A stretch of DNA of 28,274 nucleotides. Origin: Actinomycetota bacterium. GTDB lineage: Bacteria; Actinomycetota; Actinomycetes; S36-B12. Where the stretch lies: the NCBI GenBank assembly GCA_009700485.1, contig WLLZ01000010.1:1-28274 (forward strand), given 5' to 3'. Of the stretch, positions 1 through 8,067 are shown one piece after another (positions within the stretch are counted from its first letter, which is position 1; the number at the start of each line of letters is the position of its first letter). Both the position numbers and the translations under genes were made by a program. The notes under the pieces are model-generated. The model was given only the letters and a program-made list of their open reading frames with translations, ran no database searches and was not told the DNA's origin.

Positions 1-1
1 G

Positions 2-382
2 ATAGCTGCGTTGAACCCAGGGAACTACTTTGAACCGACAGTGGTCACCGAATGCACGCCGGAGATGCTGATCATGCACGATGAGACATTCGGCCCTGCG
101 GTGGGGGTAATGCCCTATAGAAGCCTGGATGATGCAATTTCTTGGGCAAATGGCACCACGGCGGGACTTGCCGCCTACTTCTTTACCAAGGATCTGGCGG
201 AGACTTTTGATGTGGGGAGTCGTTTAGATTTCGGAAATGTTGCGGTCAACAATGTTGACGCGGGGATAATGAATGCGCCATATGGCGGTCGCAAGGGTAG
301 CGGCTATGGGTATGAGCATGGGCGAGAGGGTCTTCGAGGGTACCTGCAGTTGAAACACTTGCGCATTTCGCACGGGGAGTAG
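2..382 (+). CDS. NAD(P)-dependent aldehyde dehydrogenase, C-terminal part (5' end outside window)
   Basis: This is the last ~126 residues of an aldehyde dehydrogenase; the reading frame is open from base 2, so the gene begins upstream of the window. Visible family features are the ETFGPAVGV version of the conserved E-x-F-G-P motif and the C-terminal APYGGRKGSGYG block that closes the oligomerisation domain. The catalytic Cys and Glu lie in the missing part. The ending resembles succinate-semialdehyde/lactaldehyde/glycolaldehyde-type enzymes, but the substrate cannot be told from this fragment. Its stop codon overlaps or abuts the start of the sugar kinase (TAGTGATG), so the two genes are almost certainly in one operon. 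It probably oxidises an aldehyde released during sugar catabolism (inference). Confidence 0.9.
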   Translation: MAALNPGNYFEPTVVTECTPEMLIMHDETFGPAVGVMPYRSLDDAISWANGTTAGLAAYFFTKDLAETFDVGSRLDFGNVAVNNVDAGIMNAPYGGRKGSGYGYEHGREGLRGYLQLKHLRISHGE

Positions 383-384
383 TG

Positions 385-1920
385 ATGCAAACCGCGTCGG
401 CAGTTTTCTTGGGAATTGATGTCGGCACCAGTGCCTGCAAGGTTGTGGCAGTGGATGGAACAGGACGCACGCTGGGAGTCGCTTCGAGGGCATACCTGTT
501 ATCCAATCCCCAGCATGGATGGTCCGAACAGGATCCGCAGGACTGGTGGGTTGCTGCGGGCGAAGGGGTACGAGAAGTCTGCTCGATGCTAGCCGGGCGA
601 AGTACTGAAGTTAAAGGCATCGGCCTGAGCGGGCAGATGCACGGACTCGTGGCTCTGGACGCAAGTGGTGCGGTTATTCGGCCGGCAATCCTTTGGAATG
701 ACCAACGATGCGAGCGTCAGTGTGAGGAATTGACTGCTCGAATAGGCGGGCTTGGCGTCGTTGTCGGCCAAACACGCAATCGCATGCTGACAGGTTTCAC
801 TGTGGGGAAGATTCAATGGGTGAAGGAGAACGAACCCGAGAATTTCGATCGGTTCCACCGGGTGATGAATCCTAAGGACTACCTTCGGTGGCGGATGAAT
901 GGTGAGTTCATCACAGATGTGTCCGATGCCTCAGGCACCGGGTTGTTCAACGTGGCTTCCCGCGAGTGGTCAGAGCCGATGGTGAAATCCGTGGGTTTGA
1001 CCCTAGATATGCTCCCCCGAGTGGTGGAGTCCACGGCCAGCACCGGTCAACTCTTGCCCCAGGTGGCGCAGGACTGGGGTCTTGGTGCAGGGATTGATGT
1101 ATTTGCAGGTGGCGGAGATGCAGTAATCCAAACTCTTTCAATGGGGATTCTGAGGCCGGGTGATATTGGTGTAACGGTTGGGACAGCCGGAATCGTAGCT
1201 GCGGCCTCCACCTTCTGCCCCGAGAATGATGAAGCGAATGTGCAGGTGTCGTGTTACAACGAGCCGGATCGCTGGCACGTCATGGGTGTCTCTTTATCTG
1301 CTGCTGGAAGTCTCCAATGGTTGCGTGAGACTCTGAACGGTCTGGCCGGTGTGGGTGAGGTCACTTTTGAGGCGCTCATGGATGCAGCCGCAGCAGCGCC
1401 TCCTGGTTGTGAGGGCCTGATGTTTCTCCCCTATCTCGATGGTGAACGGTCCCCCCATTACGCGCCATCCTCAAGCGCTGCGTGGGTTGGTCTCACGCGC
1501 GTGCACGGGTTGGGGCATCTTGTTCGAAGCGTGGTCGAGGGCGTACTTCTTAACATGCGCCAGATCCTTGACTCCTTCGCTGCGAGGGGCCTTCCTTGCG
1601 ATCGGATCATTGCTTCAGGTGGAGCGACCCGGGACGACCTTTGGCTTCAGACCATGGCCGATATCTTCGGGCAGGATGTCATCACCTTGCAAAATAGCTC
1701 TGAGGGAGCGGCCTTCGGGGCGGCCGTGGTGGCAGGTGTCGGTTCCGGGCAGTGGGCATCCTTCGAGGAGTTCTTCGGTCATCTTCCGGCCCAGGATGAA
1801 TACCATCCAGATCCTGAACGAGTGGCTGTATATTCACGAGTTTTCGAGGGGCACAGAAAACTCTTCGACCACCTCGCTCCTGTCTATGAAGATGTGAGAA
1901 TGGCGAGGGCTGGTGACTGA
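385..1920 (+). CDS. xylB: FGGY-family carbohydrate kinase, xylulokinase-like
   Basis: The product is a 511-residue cytoplasmic ATP-dependent sugar kinase of the FGGY family. The N-terminal phosphate-binding segment is GIDVGTSACK (near residue 9). SGQMHGLV followed by LWNDQR is characteristic of xylulokinases. The probable catalytic Asp is in GGGDAVIQ (about residue 245), and the C-terminal ATPase lobe contains GGATRDDLW and EGAAFGAA. Length is normal for XylB. ATG 385 is preferred over the in-frame GTG at 382 because GGGGAG ends about 6 bases upstream. The next gene encodes ribose-5-phosphate isomerase, so the kinase product could be D-ribulose 5-phosphate or D-xylulose 5-phosphate. A ribulokinase or another ketose specificity is possible, and family membership alone does not settle this. 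Confidence 0.9.
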   Translation: MQTASAVFLGIDVGTSACKVVAVDGTGRTLGVASRAYLLSNPQHGWSEQDPQDWWVAAGEGVREVCSMLAGRSTEVKGIGLSGQMHGLVALDASGAVIRPAILWNDQRCERQCEELTARIGGLGVVVGQTRNRMLTGFTVGKIQWVKENEPENFDRFHRVMNPKDYLRWRMNGEFITDVSDASGTGLFNVASREWSEPMVKSVGLTLDMLPRVVESTASTGQLLPQVAQDWGLGAGIDVFAGGGDAVIQTLSMGILRPGDIGVTVGTAGIVAAASTFCPENDEANVQVSCYNEPDRWHVMGVSLSAAGSLQWLRETLNGLAGVGEVTFEALMDAAAAAPPGCEGLMFLPYLDGERSPHYAPSSSAAWVGLTRVHGLGHLVRSVVEGVLLNMRQILDSFAARGLPCDRIIASGGATRDDLWLQTMADIFGQDVITLQNSSEGAAFGAAVVAGVGSGQWASFEEFFGHLPAQDEYHPDPERVAVYSRVFEGHRKLFDHLAPVYEDVRMARAGD

Positions 1921-1951
1921 GTGGTTTATTCCCTGAATTTGAGGAGGCAAG

Positions 1952-2746
1952 GTGTACGAAAATCTTTCACCGCAGGACGCGGCAAAGTACGCAGCGGGCA
2001 AGCAGGCGGTCAGGATGTACGCGAAGGAGGGTGCACACCTCGGCCTGGGCTCTGGCACGACTTCTGGTTGGTTCGTGAGGGCGCTTGGCGAAGAGGTGGC
2101 GAGGGGCTTGCGCGTCACCGGTGTTCCTACTTCAACATCGACGAGGGATTTAGCGCTGTCACTGGGCATTCCGCTGATGGATGTGAATGATTTGGAAGCT
2201 CCCTTGGATGTGACCGTTGATGGACCCGATGAGGTTGACCGAGATGGCGACATGATCAAGGGTGGAGGGGCGTGCTTGCTGTGGGAGAGACTTGTAGCGG
2301 AGGCTTCAGGGAAGATGGTCTGCATTGCTGATGAATCCAAGCTCGTTGAGCACCTGGGAAACTTCCCGCTACCTATCGAAGTGGTGATGTTCGGATGGGA
2401 GGCGACACGTCGCTCGGTTGTTGCCCTACTTTCCGATCTAGGTTATCGAGATGTGAAGACCATCGATGTGGTGCGGCGGGTTCGCGATGGTGTACCCGTG
2501 GTGACCGATAGTGGCAATTACATTCTTGACGTTCGATTAGGTCGCATAACCGACAAGGGCTTGCTCGATACGAACCTGAATTGGATTGCGGGCGTGGTGG
2601 AAAACGGGCTATTTACTGGAATTGCCTCGGAGTTGATCGTTGCTGCGCCAGACGGCAAGGTGCGGGTGATTGAACCTCGCGCTAGGAATTCGCCCAGGAT
2701 TCCATCCTGGCGCTCGAAAGCGATCGGAGCAACTGACGGTATGTGA
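1952..2746 (+). CDS. rpiA: Ribose-5-phosphate isomerase A
   Basis: This enzyme interconverts D-ribose 5-phosphate and D-ribulose 5-phosphate in the pentose phosphate pathway. The 264-residue protein shows the RpiA landmarks in order: phosphate-binding LGLGSGTTSGWF, DGPDEVD (the family's DGADE motif), IKGGGACLLWERLV carrying the catalytic Glu (about residue 112), IADESK, and GNYILDV. The start is a GTG preceded by a strong GAGGAGG site five bases upstream; no better ATG exists. It lies 31 bases behind the kinase gene on the same strand. A dedicated RpiA beside a FGGY kinase inside a transporter locus suggests it feeds an imported pentose or pentitol into central metabolism (inference). It could be a second, pathway-specific copy besides a housekeeping one. 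The C-terminus is about 20 residues longer than the E. coli protein. Confidence 0.93.
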   Translation: MYENLSPQDAAKYAAGKQAVRMYAKEGAHLGLGSGTTSGWFVRALGEEVARGLRVTGVPTSTSTRDLALSLGIPLMDVNDLEAPLDVTVDGPDEVDRDGDMIKGGGACLLWERLVAEASGKMVCIADESKLVEHLGNFPLPIEVVMFGWEATRRSVVALLSDLGYRDVKTIDVVRRVRDGVPVVTDSGNYILDVRLGRITDKGLLDTNLNWIAGVVENGLFTGIASELIVAAPDGKVRVIEPRARNSPRIPSWRSKAIGATDGM

Positions 2747-2784
2747 CGACCTCTGATGCGGGTTTTGAGGTAGGTGCATTGGGT

Positions 2785-2827
2785 AGGGAATCTACGAGGG
2801 AATCCGCCTCTTAGGGAATCAGCCTCT
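2785..2827. repeat. Short direct repeats upstream of the LacI-family gene
   Basis: AGGGAATC occurs three times (2785-2792, 2797-2804, 2813-2820). The last two copies belong to a longer repeat, GGGAATC(C/A)GCCTCT, at 2798-2811 and 2814-2827 with one mismatch. The copies sit in the 127-base gap between rpiA and the regulator gene. They could be binding sites or only slippage products; no function is shown. Confidence 0.6.
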
Positions 2828-2873
2828 GATCGTTCACCCATTGAAATCTCGGAATCATCGAGGTGACACCGTC

Positions 2874-3959
2874 ATGAGAATTGTAGGTTTGGTAGCGCGG
2901 TTACAGGAAGGGGGCTATTCTCGCGAGGTGGCGAGCGCAACTCTTCGGACGGTGGCATTGGCCGCCGGGGTTCATCCGTCGACGGTTTCCCGAGCCCTTG
3001 ATCCTTTTCACTGCGACATGGTCAAGAGTGAGACCAGGGAACGGGTTCAACGGGTAGCCGCCGAAGTCGGGTACAGCCCCGACGGTGTTGCGGTGAGTCT
3101 GCGACTGGGGAGAACCAACACCATCGGCGTGATCATCTCCGATTTGGCTAATCCCTTTGTCGCCACGGTGGTAGCGGGGATTGAGAAGGGGCTTCGCGGT
3201 CACGACCTTATGGTTCTGATGGCAGAAACAAGTGATGACAGTGAGCGATTGCTCAAAGTGGTGGATAATTTCATCGGCAGGCGAGTCGACGCCATCATCT
3301 CACTTGCTGCCCGAAAGGGCGACGAGGATTTGATGAGCAGGGCTTCCAAGAGAGTTCCCGTTATTCTCGCCGTAAGAAATCTATCGGGTGGTATCTTCTC
3401 GGCCGTCATCAACGATGACGCACTGGGAGGTCAGATTGCAGCTCGGCACCTCTTTGAACTAGGGCACCGGCGCGTTGGCCAACTCCAAGGTCCGTCCTTT
3501 ATCTCGTGTTTCGTTGACCGGGGGCTCGCCTTCGACAGGTTTACGATCAGCAATGGGGGCACGCTCGTCGCTACTCCCTCGGGGCCGCAGGCGGCATCCG
3601 TAGAGGGAGGGTACCTCGCTGCGATCTCGATATTTGGGTCCGGCGAGGAGTTGCCTACCGCCATCTTCGCGCACAATGACATGATGGCGCTCGGCGCGCT
3701 GCGTGCCATCGAAGAGGCTGGGCTGAGGTGCCCGGAGGACATCAGCATTATCGGTTATAACGACTCGGAGATCAGTTCGCATTGCCGACCTTCCCTCACT
3801 ACCGTGTATCTTCCTGCTTTTGAAGTAGGTGTAGCTGCAGCGACGGTTGCTGTGACCAAAATGAGCACCATCAAGACCGAAACCACCGTGCATGCGATGG
3901 TTCCTCGACTCGTGGCCCGATCGAGTACCTCCCCACCCCAAGTGCCTACCCCCCGGTGA
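2874..3959 (+). CDS. LacI/GalR-family transcriptional regulator
   Basis: This is a ligand-responsive DNA-binding repressor of the LacI family. The helix-turn-helix is at about residues 24-46 (TLRTVALAAGVHPSTVSRAL), followed by the hinge GYSPDGVAVSLRLGRTNTIG. The periplasmic-binding-protein-like effector domain includes ISDLANPFVATVVAGIE and IFAHNDMMALGALRAIEEAG. ATG 2874 has CGAGGTGA about seven bases upstream and gives 361 residues. An in-frame GTG at 2928 would remove an unusual 18-residue leader and give a more typical LacI N-terminus, with AGGAAGGGGG at a rather long distance; a TTG at 2841 is less likely. It lies between the kinase/isomerase genes and the ABC importer and is probably the local sugar-responsive repressor. 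Two palindromes lie directly downstream, in front of the importer. Confidence 0.92.
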   Translation: MRIVGLVARLQEGGYSREVASATLRTVALAAGVHPSTVSRALDPFHCDMVKSETRERVQRVAAEVGYSPDGVAVSLRLGRTNTIGVIISDLANPFVATVVAGIEKGLRGHDLMVLMAETSDDSERLLKVVDNFIGRRVDAIISLAARKGDEDLMSRASKRVPVILAVRNLSGGIFSAVINDDALGGQIAARHLFELGHRRVGQLQGPSFISCFVDRGLAFDRFTISNGGTLVATPSGPQAASVEGGYLAAISIFGSGEELPTAIFAHNDMMALGALRAIEEAGLRCPEDISIIGYNDSEISSHCRPSLTTVYLPAFEVGVAAATVAVTKMSTIKTETTVHAMVPRLVARSSTSPPQVPTPR

Positions 3960-3990
3960 TCTTGGGATTCGCCATCCCCACCACCGTGTG

Positions 3991-4004
3991 TAACAAAATT
4001 GTTA
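3991..4004. promoter_or_regulatory. AT-rich palindrome upstream of the importer operon
   Basis: TAACAAAATTGTTA has six-base perfect arms around a central AA. It lies in the short AT-rich stretch between the regulator stop and the binding-protein gene, 37 bases centre to centre from the second palindrome at 4027-4042. It may be an auxiliary operator or part of the promoter region. It lacks the central CG typical of LacI-family sites. Confidence 0.4.
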
Positions 4005-4026
4005 TCTTTTAATTTCTTTGATCACT

Positions 4027-4042
4027 ATACAAACGATTGTAT
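4027..4042. promoter_or_regulatory. LacI-type operator candidate upstream of the ABC importer
   Basis: ATACAAACGATTGTAT is a 16-base near-perfect palindrome with a central CG, the usual architecture of LacI-family operators. A possible -10 hexamer, TATACA (4026-4031), overlaps its left half, so binding there would block transcription; the matching -35 is weak. The core CAAACGATTG recurs with one change (CAATCGATTG) at 24554-24563 in front of an SDR gene. The LacI-family protein encoded just upstream is the obvious candidate ligand. Confidence 0.6.
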
Positions 4043-4112
4043 TGCGAGATAAGTTTTGCTCGATAGTGAAACAAAGACCTGAATCATCGGCAACCTAGTT
4101 ATGGAGTGTGAT

Positions 4113-5336
4113 ATGCCCAAAAGAGCTAAATTATGGCTAGCCCCATTGGCACTCGCCGCGGTGGGCCTTGTTGCAGCCTGCGGAGGATCAACCTCTACTT
4201 CTGCGGCCTCAAGTGCGGCCGCAGCACCAGCTGCACCGGCGGCCTCAAGTGCGGCCGCCGAACCGGCAGCACCGGCAGCCTCAGATGCGGCCGCAGCACC
4301 AGCAACGATGGATGGCGGCGGGAAGAGCATCTCTGTCTTCATGCCTTCGACATCGAACAACTACCTCGCTGAATGGCGTCGTGGCTTGGAAGCAACGGCG
4401 GCAGACTTGAACTACCAGGTCACCGTGGTGGAGAACAACTTCGACCAGTCCGAGCAGGATCTCCAGATCCAGCAGGCTCTGGCCAGCGGCACCAAGGCCG
4501 ATATCTACGTCATTTGGCCAGCCGATTCGAAGGCAGGCGTCGCCTCCCTTCGCTCGCTTTCACAGACCGGTGTTCCGACTGTCGTGGCCAACCAGCCACC
4601 CCCGGCGGAAGCCGTTCCCTTCATGACCATGTACGCGGGAGTCAACGACTACCTCAATGGTCAAGTTGCCGGTCAACTGGAACTTGGTGCTCGCGATGCA
4701 GCTATTGCAGCAGGCATGAAGTTGAACTCACCTGAGGGCAACCTCGTGGAGATCATGTTCACCCCGGGATACCAGGCATCTGTTGCTCGCCATGATGGTT
4801 TCATTGATGCAACGAAGGCAGCACCCTTCAACATGCTGGCCTCGGAGTACTCAGGTTTCGATGCTGAGGCAGGCTACAACACGATGTCGCAGTTGATCGC
4901 GGCGAACAAGGGCAAGGGCATCGACTTCGTGTACGCACACAATGATGCACTTGCATTGGGCGCGAACAAGGCACTCAACGAGGCCGGGATCGTCCCCGGT
5001 AAGGATGTCATGGTCGTCGGTGGTACCTGCCACGGTGATCTGACCGCCCTGGAGAATGGCCAGCAGTACGGGTCAGGCCTGCAGGCCGCCCGTCTTGAGG
5101 GCAACGTTGTTGCTCTTGCCGTCGCTCGGTACTTCAACAATGACGGTACGGTCCTTGATGGTGAGGATAGCCCGGAGCCTTCACCCGAGTTCCCGGCTAC
5201 GTCGACGGCTCCTTACAAGTACAACTACATCCCGAATCCTGGACTCGTCTTCTCCAGCGACGAGGCAGCAAATAAGGCCATCTTGGACGACACTGTCCTG
5301 TGGGGCGACACCATGCGTAATCTCTGCACCTACTAG
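4113..5336 (+). CDS. Sugar ABC transporter substrate-binding lipoprotein
   Basis: This is the extracytoplasmic solute-binding protein of a ribose/xylose-type (CUT2) importer, 407 residues long. The signal peptide KRAKLWLAPLALAAVGL ends in a lipobox with the modified Cys at residue 23 (VAAC, then GGS), typical of actinobacterial lipoproteins. Residues about 24-65 are a low-complexity Ala/Pro/Ser tether built from a three-fold repeat. The binding domain follows (ISVFMPSTSNNYLAEWRRG, DIYVIWPADSKAG, FVYAHNDALALGANKAL), matching the periplasmic-binding-protein type 1 (Peripla_BP_4) fold. ATG 4113 is chosen because GGAGTG precedes it and the lipoprotein signal then begins with MPKR; an in-frame ATG at 4101 would add four residues. 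The substrate is unknown but likely a pentose or related sugar. Confidence 0.93.
   Translation: MPKRAKLWLAPLALAAVGLVAACGGSTSTSAASSAAAAPAAPAASSAAAEPAAPAASDAAAAPATMDGGGKSISVFMPSTSNNYLAEWRRGLEATAADLNYQVTVVENNFDQSEQDLQIQQALASGTKADIYVIWPADSKAGVASLRSLSQTGVPTVVANQPPPAEAVPFMTMYAGVNDYLNGQVAGQLELGARDAAIAAGMKLNSPEGNLVEIMFTPGYQASVARHDGFIDATKAAPFNMLASEYSGFDAEAGYNTMSQLIAANKGKGIDFVYAHNDALALGANKALNEAGIVPGKDVMVVGGTCHGDLTALENGQQYGSGLQAARLEGNVVALAVARYFNNDGTVLDGEDSPEPSPEFPATSTAPYKYNYIPNPGLVFSSDEAANKAILDDTVLWGDTMRNLCTY
4203..4310 (+). repeat. 36-bp tandem repeat encoding the lipoprotein tether
   Basis: Three consecutive 36-base units (4203-4238, 4239-4274, 4275-4310) share GCGGCCTCAAGTGCGGCC-like starts and encode a 12-residue Ala/Pro/Ser unit in frame. 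The first two are most alike and the third has diverged. Because the unit is a multiple of three, copy-number change would alter tether length without breaking the gene. Confidence 0.9.
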
Positions 5337-5356
5337 TAGGTCTGAGCGTTCACAAC

Positions 5357-5402
5357 TGAACCTGGAGTGCGGGGCACAGACGTGCTCCGCACTCCAGGTT
5401 CA
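5357..5402 (+). terminator. Very strong hairpin between binding-protein and ATPase genes
   Basis: TGAACCTGGAGTGCGGGGCAC and GTGCTCCGCACTCCAGGTTCA pair over 21 positions, with one G-U pair and an AGAC tetraloop. The stem starts 21 bases after the binding-protein stop codon. No T-run follows, so it is not a textbook intrinsic terminator. It may stabilise the upstream mRNA end or cause partial termination, giving more binding protein than ATPase and permeases, as is known for other binding-protein-dependent importer operons. Confidence 0.75.
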
Positions 5403-5421
5403 AAATTTCGGATTCGGTCCT

Positions 5422-5448
5422 CTGATTCGTGTCAGTGAATTGAATCAG
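5422..5448 (+). other. Second, weaker inverted repeat in the same intergenic gap
   Basis: CTGATTC and GAATCAG form seven-base perfect arms around a 13-base loop, 20 bases after the strong hairpin. It could be part of an RNA processing or attenuation region. The rest of the gap to the ATPase ribosome-binding site holds no recognisable element. Confidence 0.35.
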
Positions 5449-5545
5449 GTGAATAGTTTCGCAAAGTGCTTTAAAGTGATCTTTGAGTTCATCAACTGAA
5501 TCTTTTGAAGACGATGCAATTTCTTTTCTTGAGGAGGGATGGAAG

Positions 5546-7090
5546 ATGACCGAAACAGGTGTTTCCCTTTTGGATATGAAGAATATTTCCAAAAGTTATG
5601 GCCATGTGCAGGCATTGCAGGATGTGTCATTCAATCTCCGGTCCGGGGAGGTGATGGCTCTTCTGGGGGAGAACGGCGCTGGGAAGTCAACCTTGGTGAA
5701 GCTGTTGTCGGGTCTGATCACACCTGATTCTGGTTCGATCACTCTGAACGGAGAGCCACGGACCCTCGGCACTCCTAGCGCTGCCCGAGCTGCAGGCATC
5801 GCTGTTGTGCAGCAGGAGTTCAGTCTCGTCCCGACCTTGACGATTGCCGAGAATCTTTTCCTTGGATCCGGTGACGTGCGCGGCCTCTGGACGGGCAAGA
5901 GGCTGGCAAATCTGGCTAGGCCGCTGCTGGATACGGTCGGTCTTGAGGATCTTGATCCCCGAAGGTTTGTCTCGTCATTGTCCGTCGGAGAGTTGCAACT
6001 CGTTGAGATTGCGCGACTCATGGGACGCAACGCCGAGATCTTCATTCTTGATGAGCCCACTGCCGCACTGTCTGACGTCGAAATTGTTCGAGTCATGCAG
6101 GTAGTGAAGAGGCTGACGGCGATGGGTCGATCGGTGATCTACGTAACCCACCGACTTGGTGAGGTATTCCAGATCGCCGATAGGGCGACAATATTTCGGA
6201 ACGGGCGAAGTTTGGATCCCGTTCCCGTTAGCGAACTCACGATCGATACCTTGGTTGAGCGCCTTCTCGGTCGCCACCTGGGCGAGATGTACCCGCCACG
6301 TGCGGCCTCCCTCGGAGCCCCGCGACTGGAAATTAAGGATTTGTCGACTCCTGGGTTGAGCGCGCCGATATCACTGACCGCACGCCAGGGTGAGATCGTG
6401 GGCCTTGCAGGCCAGATGGGGTCGGGCGCATCATCTGTTCTTCGAAGCGTGATGGGGATATCCTTCACCTCGAGTGGCACCGTGCACCTTGATGGAACGG
6501 ATATCACCAAGGCGAATCGTCAAAAAGCCATCTCAATGGGGGTGGGGTATTGCTCTGATGATCGCAAGTTCGACGGGATCTTCCAGTTGCAGTCAGTGAT
6601 GAAGAATCTTTCGTCGGCAGCCATCAATCGTTTCAGCACTGCGGGTTGGCTTTCAAATTCGCGCGAGCGTTCCCTCGCCGGGCAGGTAGCCTCGAAGTTT
6701 GCCTTCGATGAATCGCGGCTACCAAGCAATGCGGGGAATCTTTCCGGCGGAAATCAGCAGAAAGTCGCTGTCGGGAAGTGGTTGGCGATCAGCCCGAAAG
6801 TACTACTCGTTGAGGAGCCGACGAGAGGGGTGGATGTCGGCGCCAGAGCGGAGATTTACCGTAATCTGCGCACCTTGGCCGATGAGGGGCTGACCATCAT
6901 CTTCGCCTCGAGTGACATGGCCGAGGTGAAGGGTTTGTCGGACACGGTCATGACGTTCTACCGCGGCCACTTAATTCGCGTTCTCCCAGCGGGAGAAATA
7001 ACAGATCAGCAGATGATGCTTGATGTCACGCATGCATCGGTGTCATCGACACCAACCACTGATGCGGTAAACCTATCGGATGAGGTGTGA
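5546..7090 (+). CDS. Sugar ABC transporter ATP-binding protein (RbsA/XylG type, two ABC domains)
   Basis: This 514-residue cytoplasmic ATPase energises the importer and has two fused nucleotide-binding domains. Domain 1 has Walker A GENGAGKST (41-49), signature SVGELQLVEIA and Walker B IFILDEPTAAL. Domain 2 has a degenerate Walker A (GQMGSGASS, no Lys), signature LSGGNQQKVAVGKW and Walker B LLVEEPTRGVDVG. This asymmetry is normal for the RbsA/XylG/MglA family. ATG 5546 is chosen because GAGGAGG lies eight bases upstream; the longer open frame from 5483 has no such site. Its stop overlaps the next start (TGATG), so it is translationally coupled to the permease gene. Confidence 0.95.
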   Translation: MTETGVSLLDMKNISKSYGHVQALQDVSFNLRSGEVMALLGENGAGKSTLVKLLSGLITPDSGSITLNGEPRTLGTPSAARAAGIAVVQQEFSLVPTLTIAENLFLGSGDVRGLWTGKRLANLARPLLDTVGLEDLDPRRFVSSLSVGELQLVEIARLMGRNAEIFILDEPTAALSDVEIVRVMQVVKRLTAMGRSVIYVTHRLGEVFQIADRATIFRNGRSLDPVPVSELTIDTLVERLLGRHLGEMYPPRAASLGAPRLEIKDLSTPGLSAPISLTARQGEIVGLAGQMGSGASSVLRSVMGISFTSSGTVHLDGTDITKANRQKAISMGVGYCSDDRKFDGIFQLQSVMKNLSSAAINRFSTAGWLSNSRERSLAGQVASKFAFDESRLPSNAGNLSGGNQQKVAVGKWLAISPKVLLVEEPTRGVDVGARAEIYRNLRTLADEGLTIIFASSDMAEVKGLSDTVMTFYRGHLIRVLPAGEITDQQMMLDVTHASVSSTPTTDAVNLSDEV

Positions 7091-8067
7091 TGAGTACAAT
7101 CGTTGAGACGGCAGCTAAGCCAAGGCTAGTTATGTCGCGCGCGAAGGCCTTCAACGTGGCACTGGCGGTGGGAGTCGTGGTAGTTCTCATAGTGTCTGGA
7201 CTGACACAGCCCGAGTTCCTCTCCGCCGATAATCTCGTTGCTACGGTGAGGGCTGCTGCACTGATTGGTATCGCAGCTGTAGGGATGACTTTCATCACCC
7301 TTACAGGAAATTTTGTCTCCCTGTCTACGGAGCAGACCGCTGTCATCACCGCCATTTTGTGCGCGATGGCTCTCGGGGCCGGCTGGCCCATGTGGGCAGC
7401 AGTAGTCGTGCCATTGGCTGTCGCGATGGTGATCGGTGCCCTGCAGGGTATTTTTGTCGCCCTGGGCCTGAACTCCATCATAACGACCCTCGGTGCTGGC
7501 GCTGCAATTTTCGGTATTGCGAACGTGATCACGAATAGCAAGACCATTCAGGCCAGGGTGCCGGACCCGATGTGGTTGGGCACGGCGCGACCGCTTGGCA
7601 TTCCCATACAGGTGTGGATCTTCGTGGTTCTGGTTCTGATAACAATGGTCGTGCTACGTAAAACCAGTTTCGGCCGGACAGTGAAAATGATTGGGTCAAA
7701 CAGCAACACGGCTCGCTCCAGCGGCCTGCGAATTACAAGGGCCGTTGTCGCCTCATTCATCATCGCATCGGTCTTTGCCGGCATTTGTGGTGTGCTTTTG
7801 GTGGCTCAAGTGAATCAGGCCAAAACGTTGAACTTCACGGGATTCAATATTGACGTAGTTGCGGCTGTGCTGGTCGGAGGTACCGCCATTCAAGGCGGTG
7901 AAGGCTCGACCCTTCGAACGGCCTTGGGTGCCATCGTCATTGCCATGCTCACCAACTACATGCTCCTGGCCCAGTATGAATACGGCACCCGACTCATAAT
8001 CACGGGTTTTGTCGTTGGTGGGGCCGTAATCGCGTTCAACTGGGTTAGAGGGAAGAGTTCATCATGA
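7090..8067 (+). CDS. Sugar ABC transporter permease 1 (RbsC type)
   Basis: This is a 325-residue integral membrane protein of the BPD_transp_2/RbsC family with roughly eight to ten hydrophobic segments. Early ones include FNVALAVGVVVVLIVSGL and AALIGIAAVGMTFITLTG; the family loop GGTAIQGGEGSTLRTALGA is near the C-terminus. ATG 7090 overlaps the ATPase stop by one base; a GTG at 7087 is also possible. The stop overlaps the second permease start (ATGA). It probably forms a heterodimeric channel with the following permease. Confidence 0.93.
   Translation: MSTIVETAAKPRLVMSRAKAFNVALAVGVVVVLIVSGLTQPEFLSADNLVATVRAAALIGIAAVGMTFITLTGNFVSLSTEQTAVITAILCAMALGAGWPMWAAVVVPLAVAMVIGALQGIFVALGLNSIITTLGAGAAIFGIANVITNSKTIQARVPDPMWLGTARPLGIPIQVWIFVVLVLITMVVLRKTSFGRTVKMIGSNSNTARSSGLRITRAVVASFIIASVFAGICGVLLVAQVNQAKTLNFTGFNIDVVAAVLVGGTAIQGGEGSTLRTALGAIVIAMLTNYMLLAQYEYGTRLIITGFVVGGAVIAFNWVRGKSSS

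Noticed and set aside
4133..4410. Overlapping open frames across the lipoprotein tether repeat
   Set aside because: They are produced by the 36-base repeat in alternative frames and give Arg/Gln/Pro-rich low-complexity products.
7094..7104. CAATCGTTG-like sequence at the start of permease 1
   Set aside because: One base shorter than the operator core, inside coding sequence and not palindromic at the same spacing.
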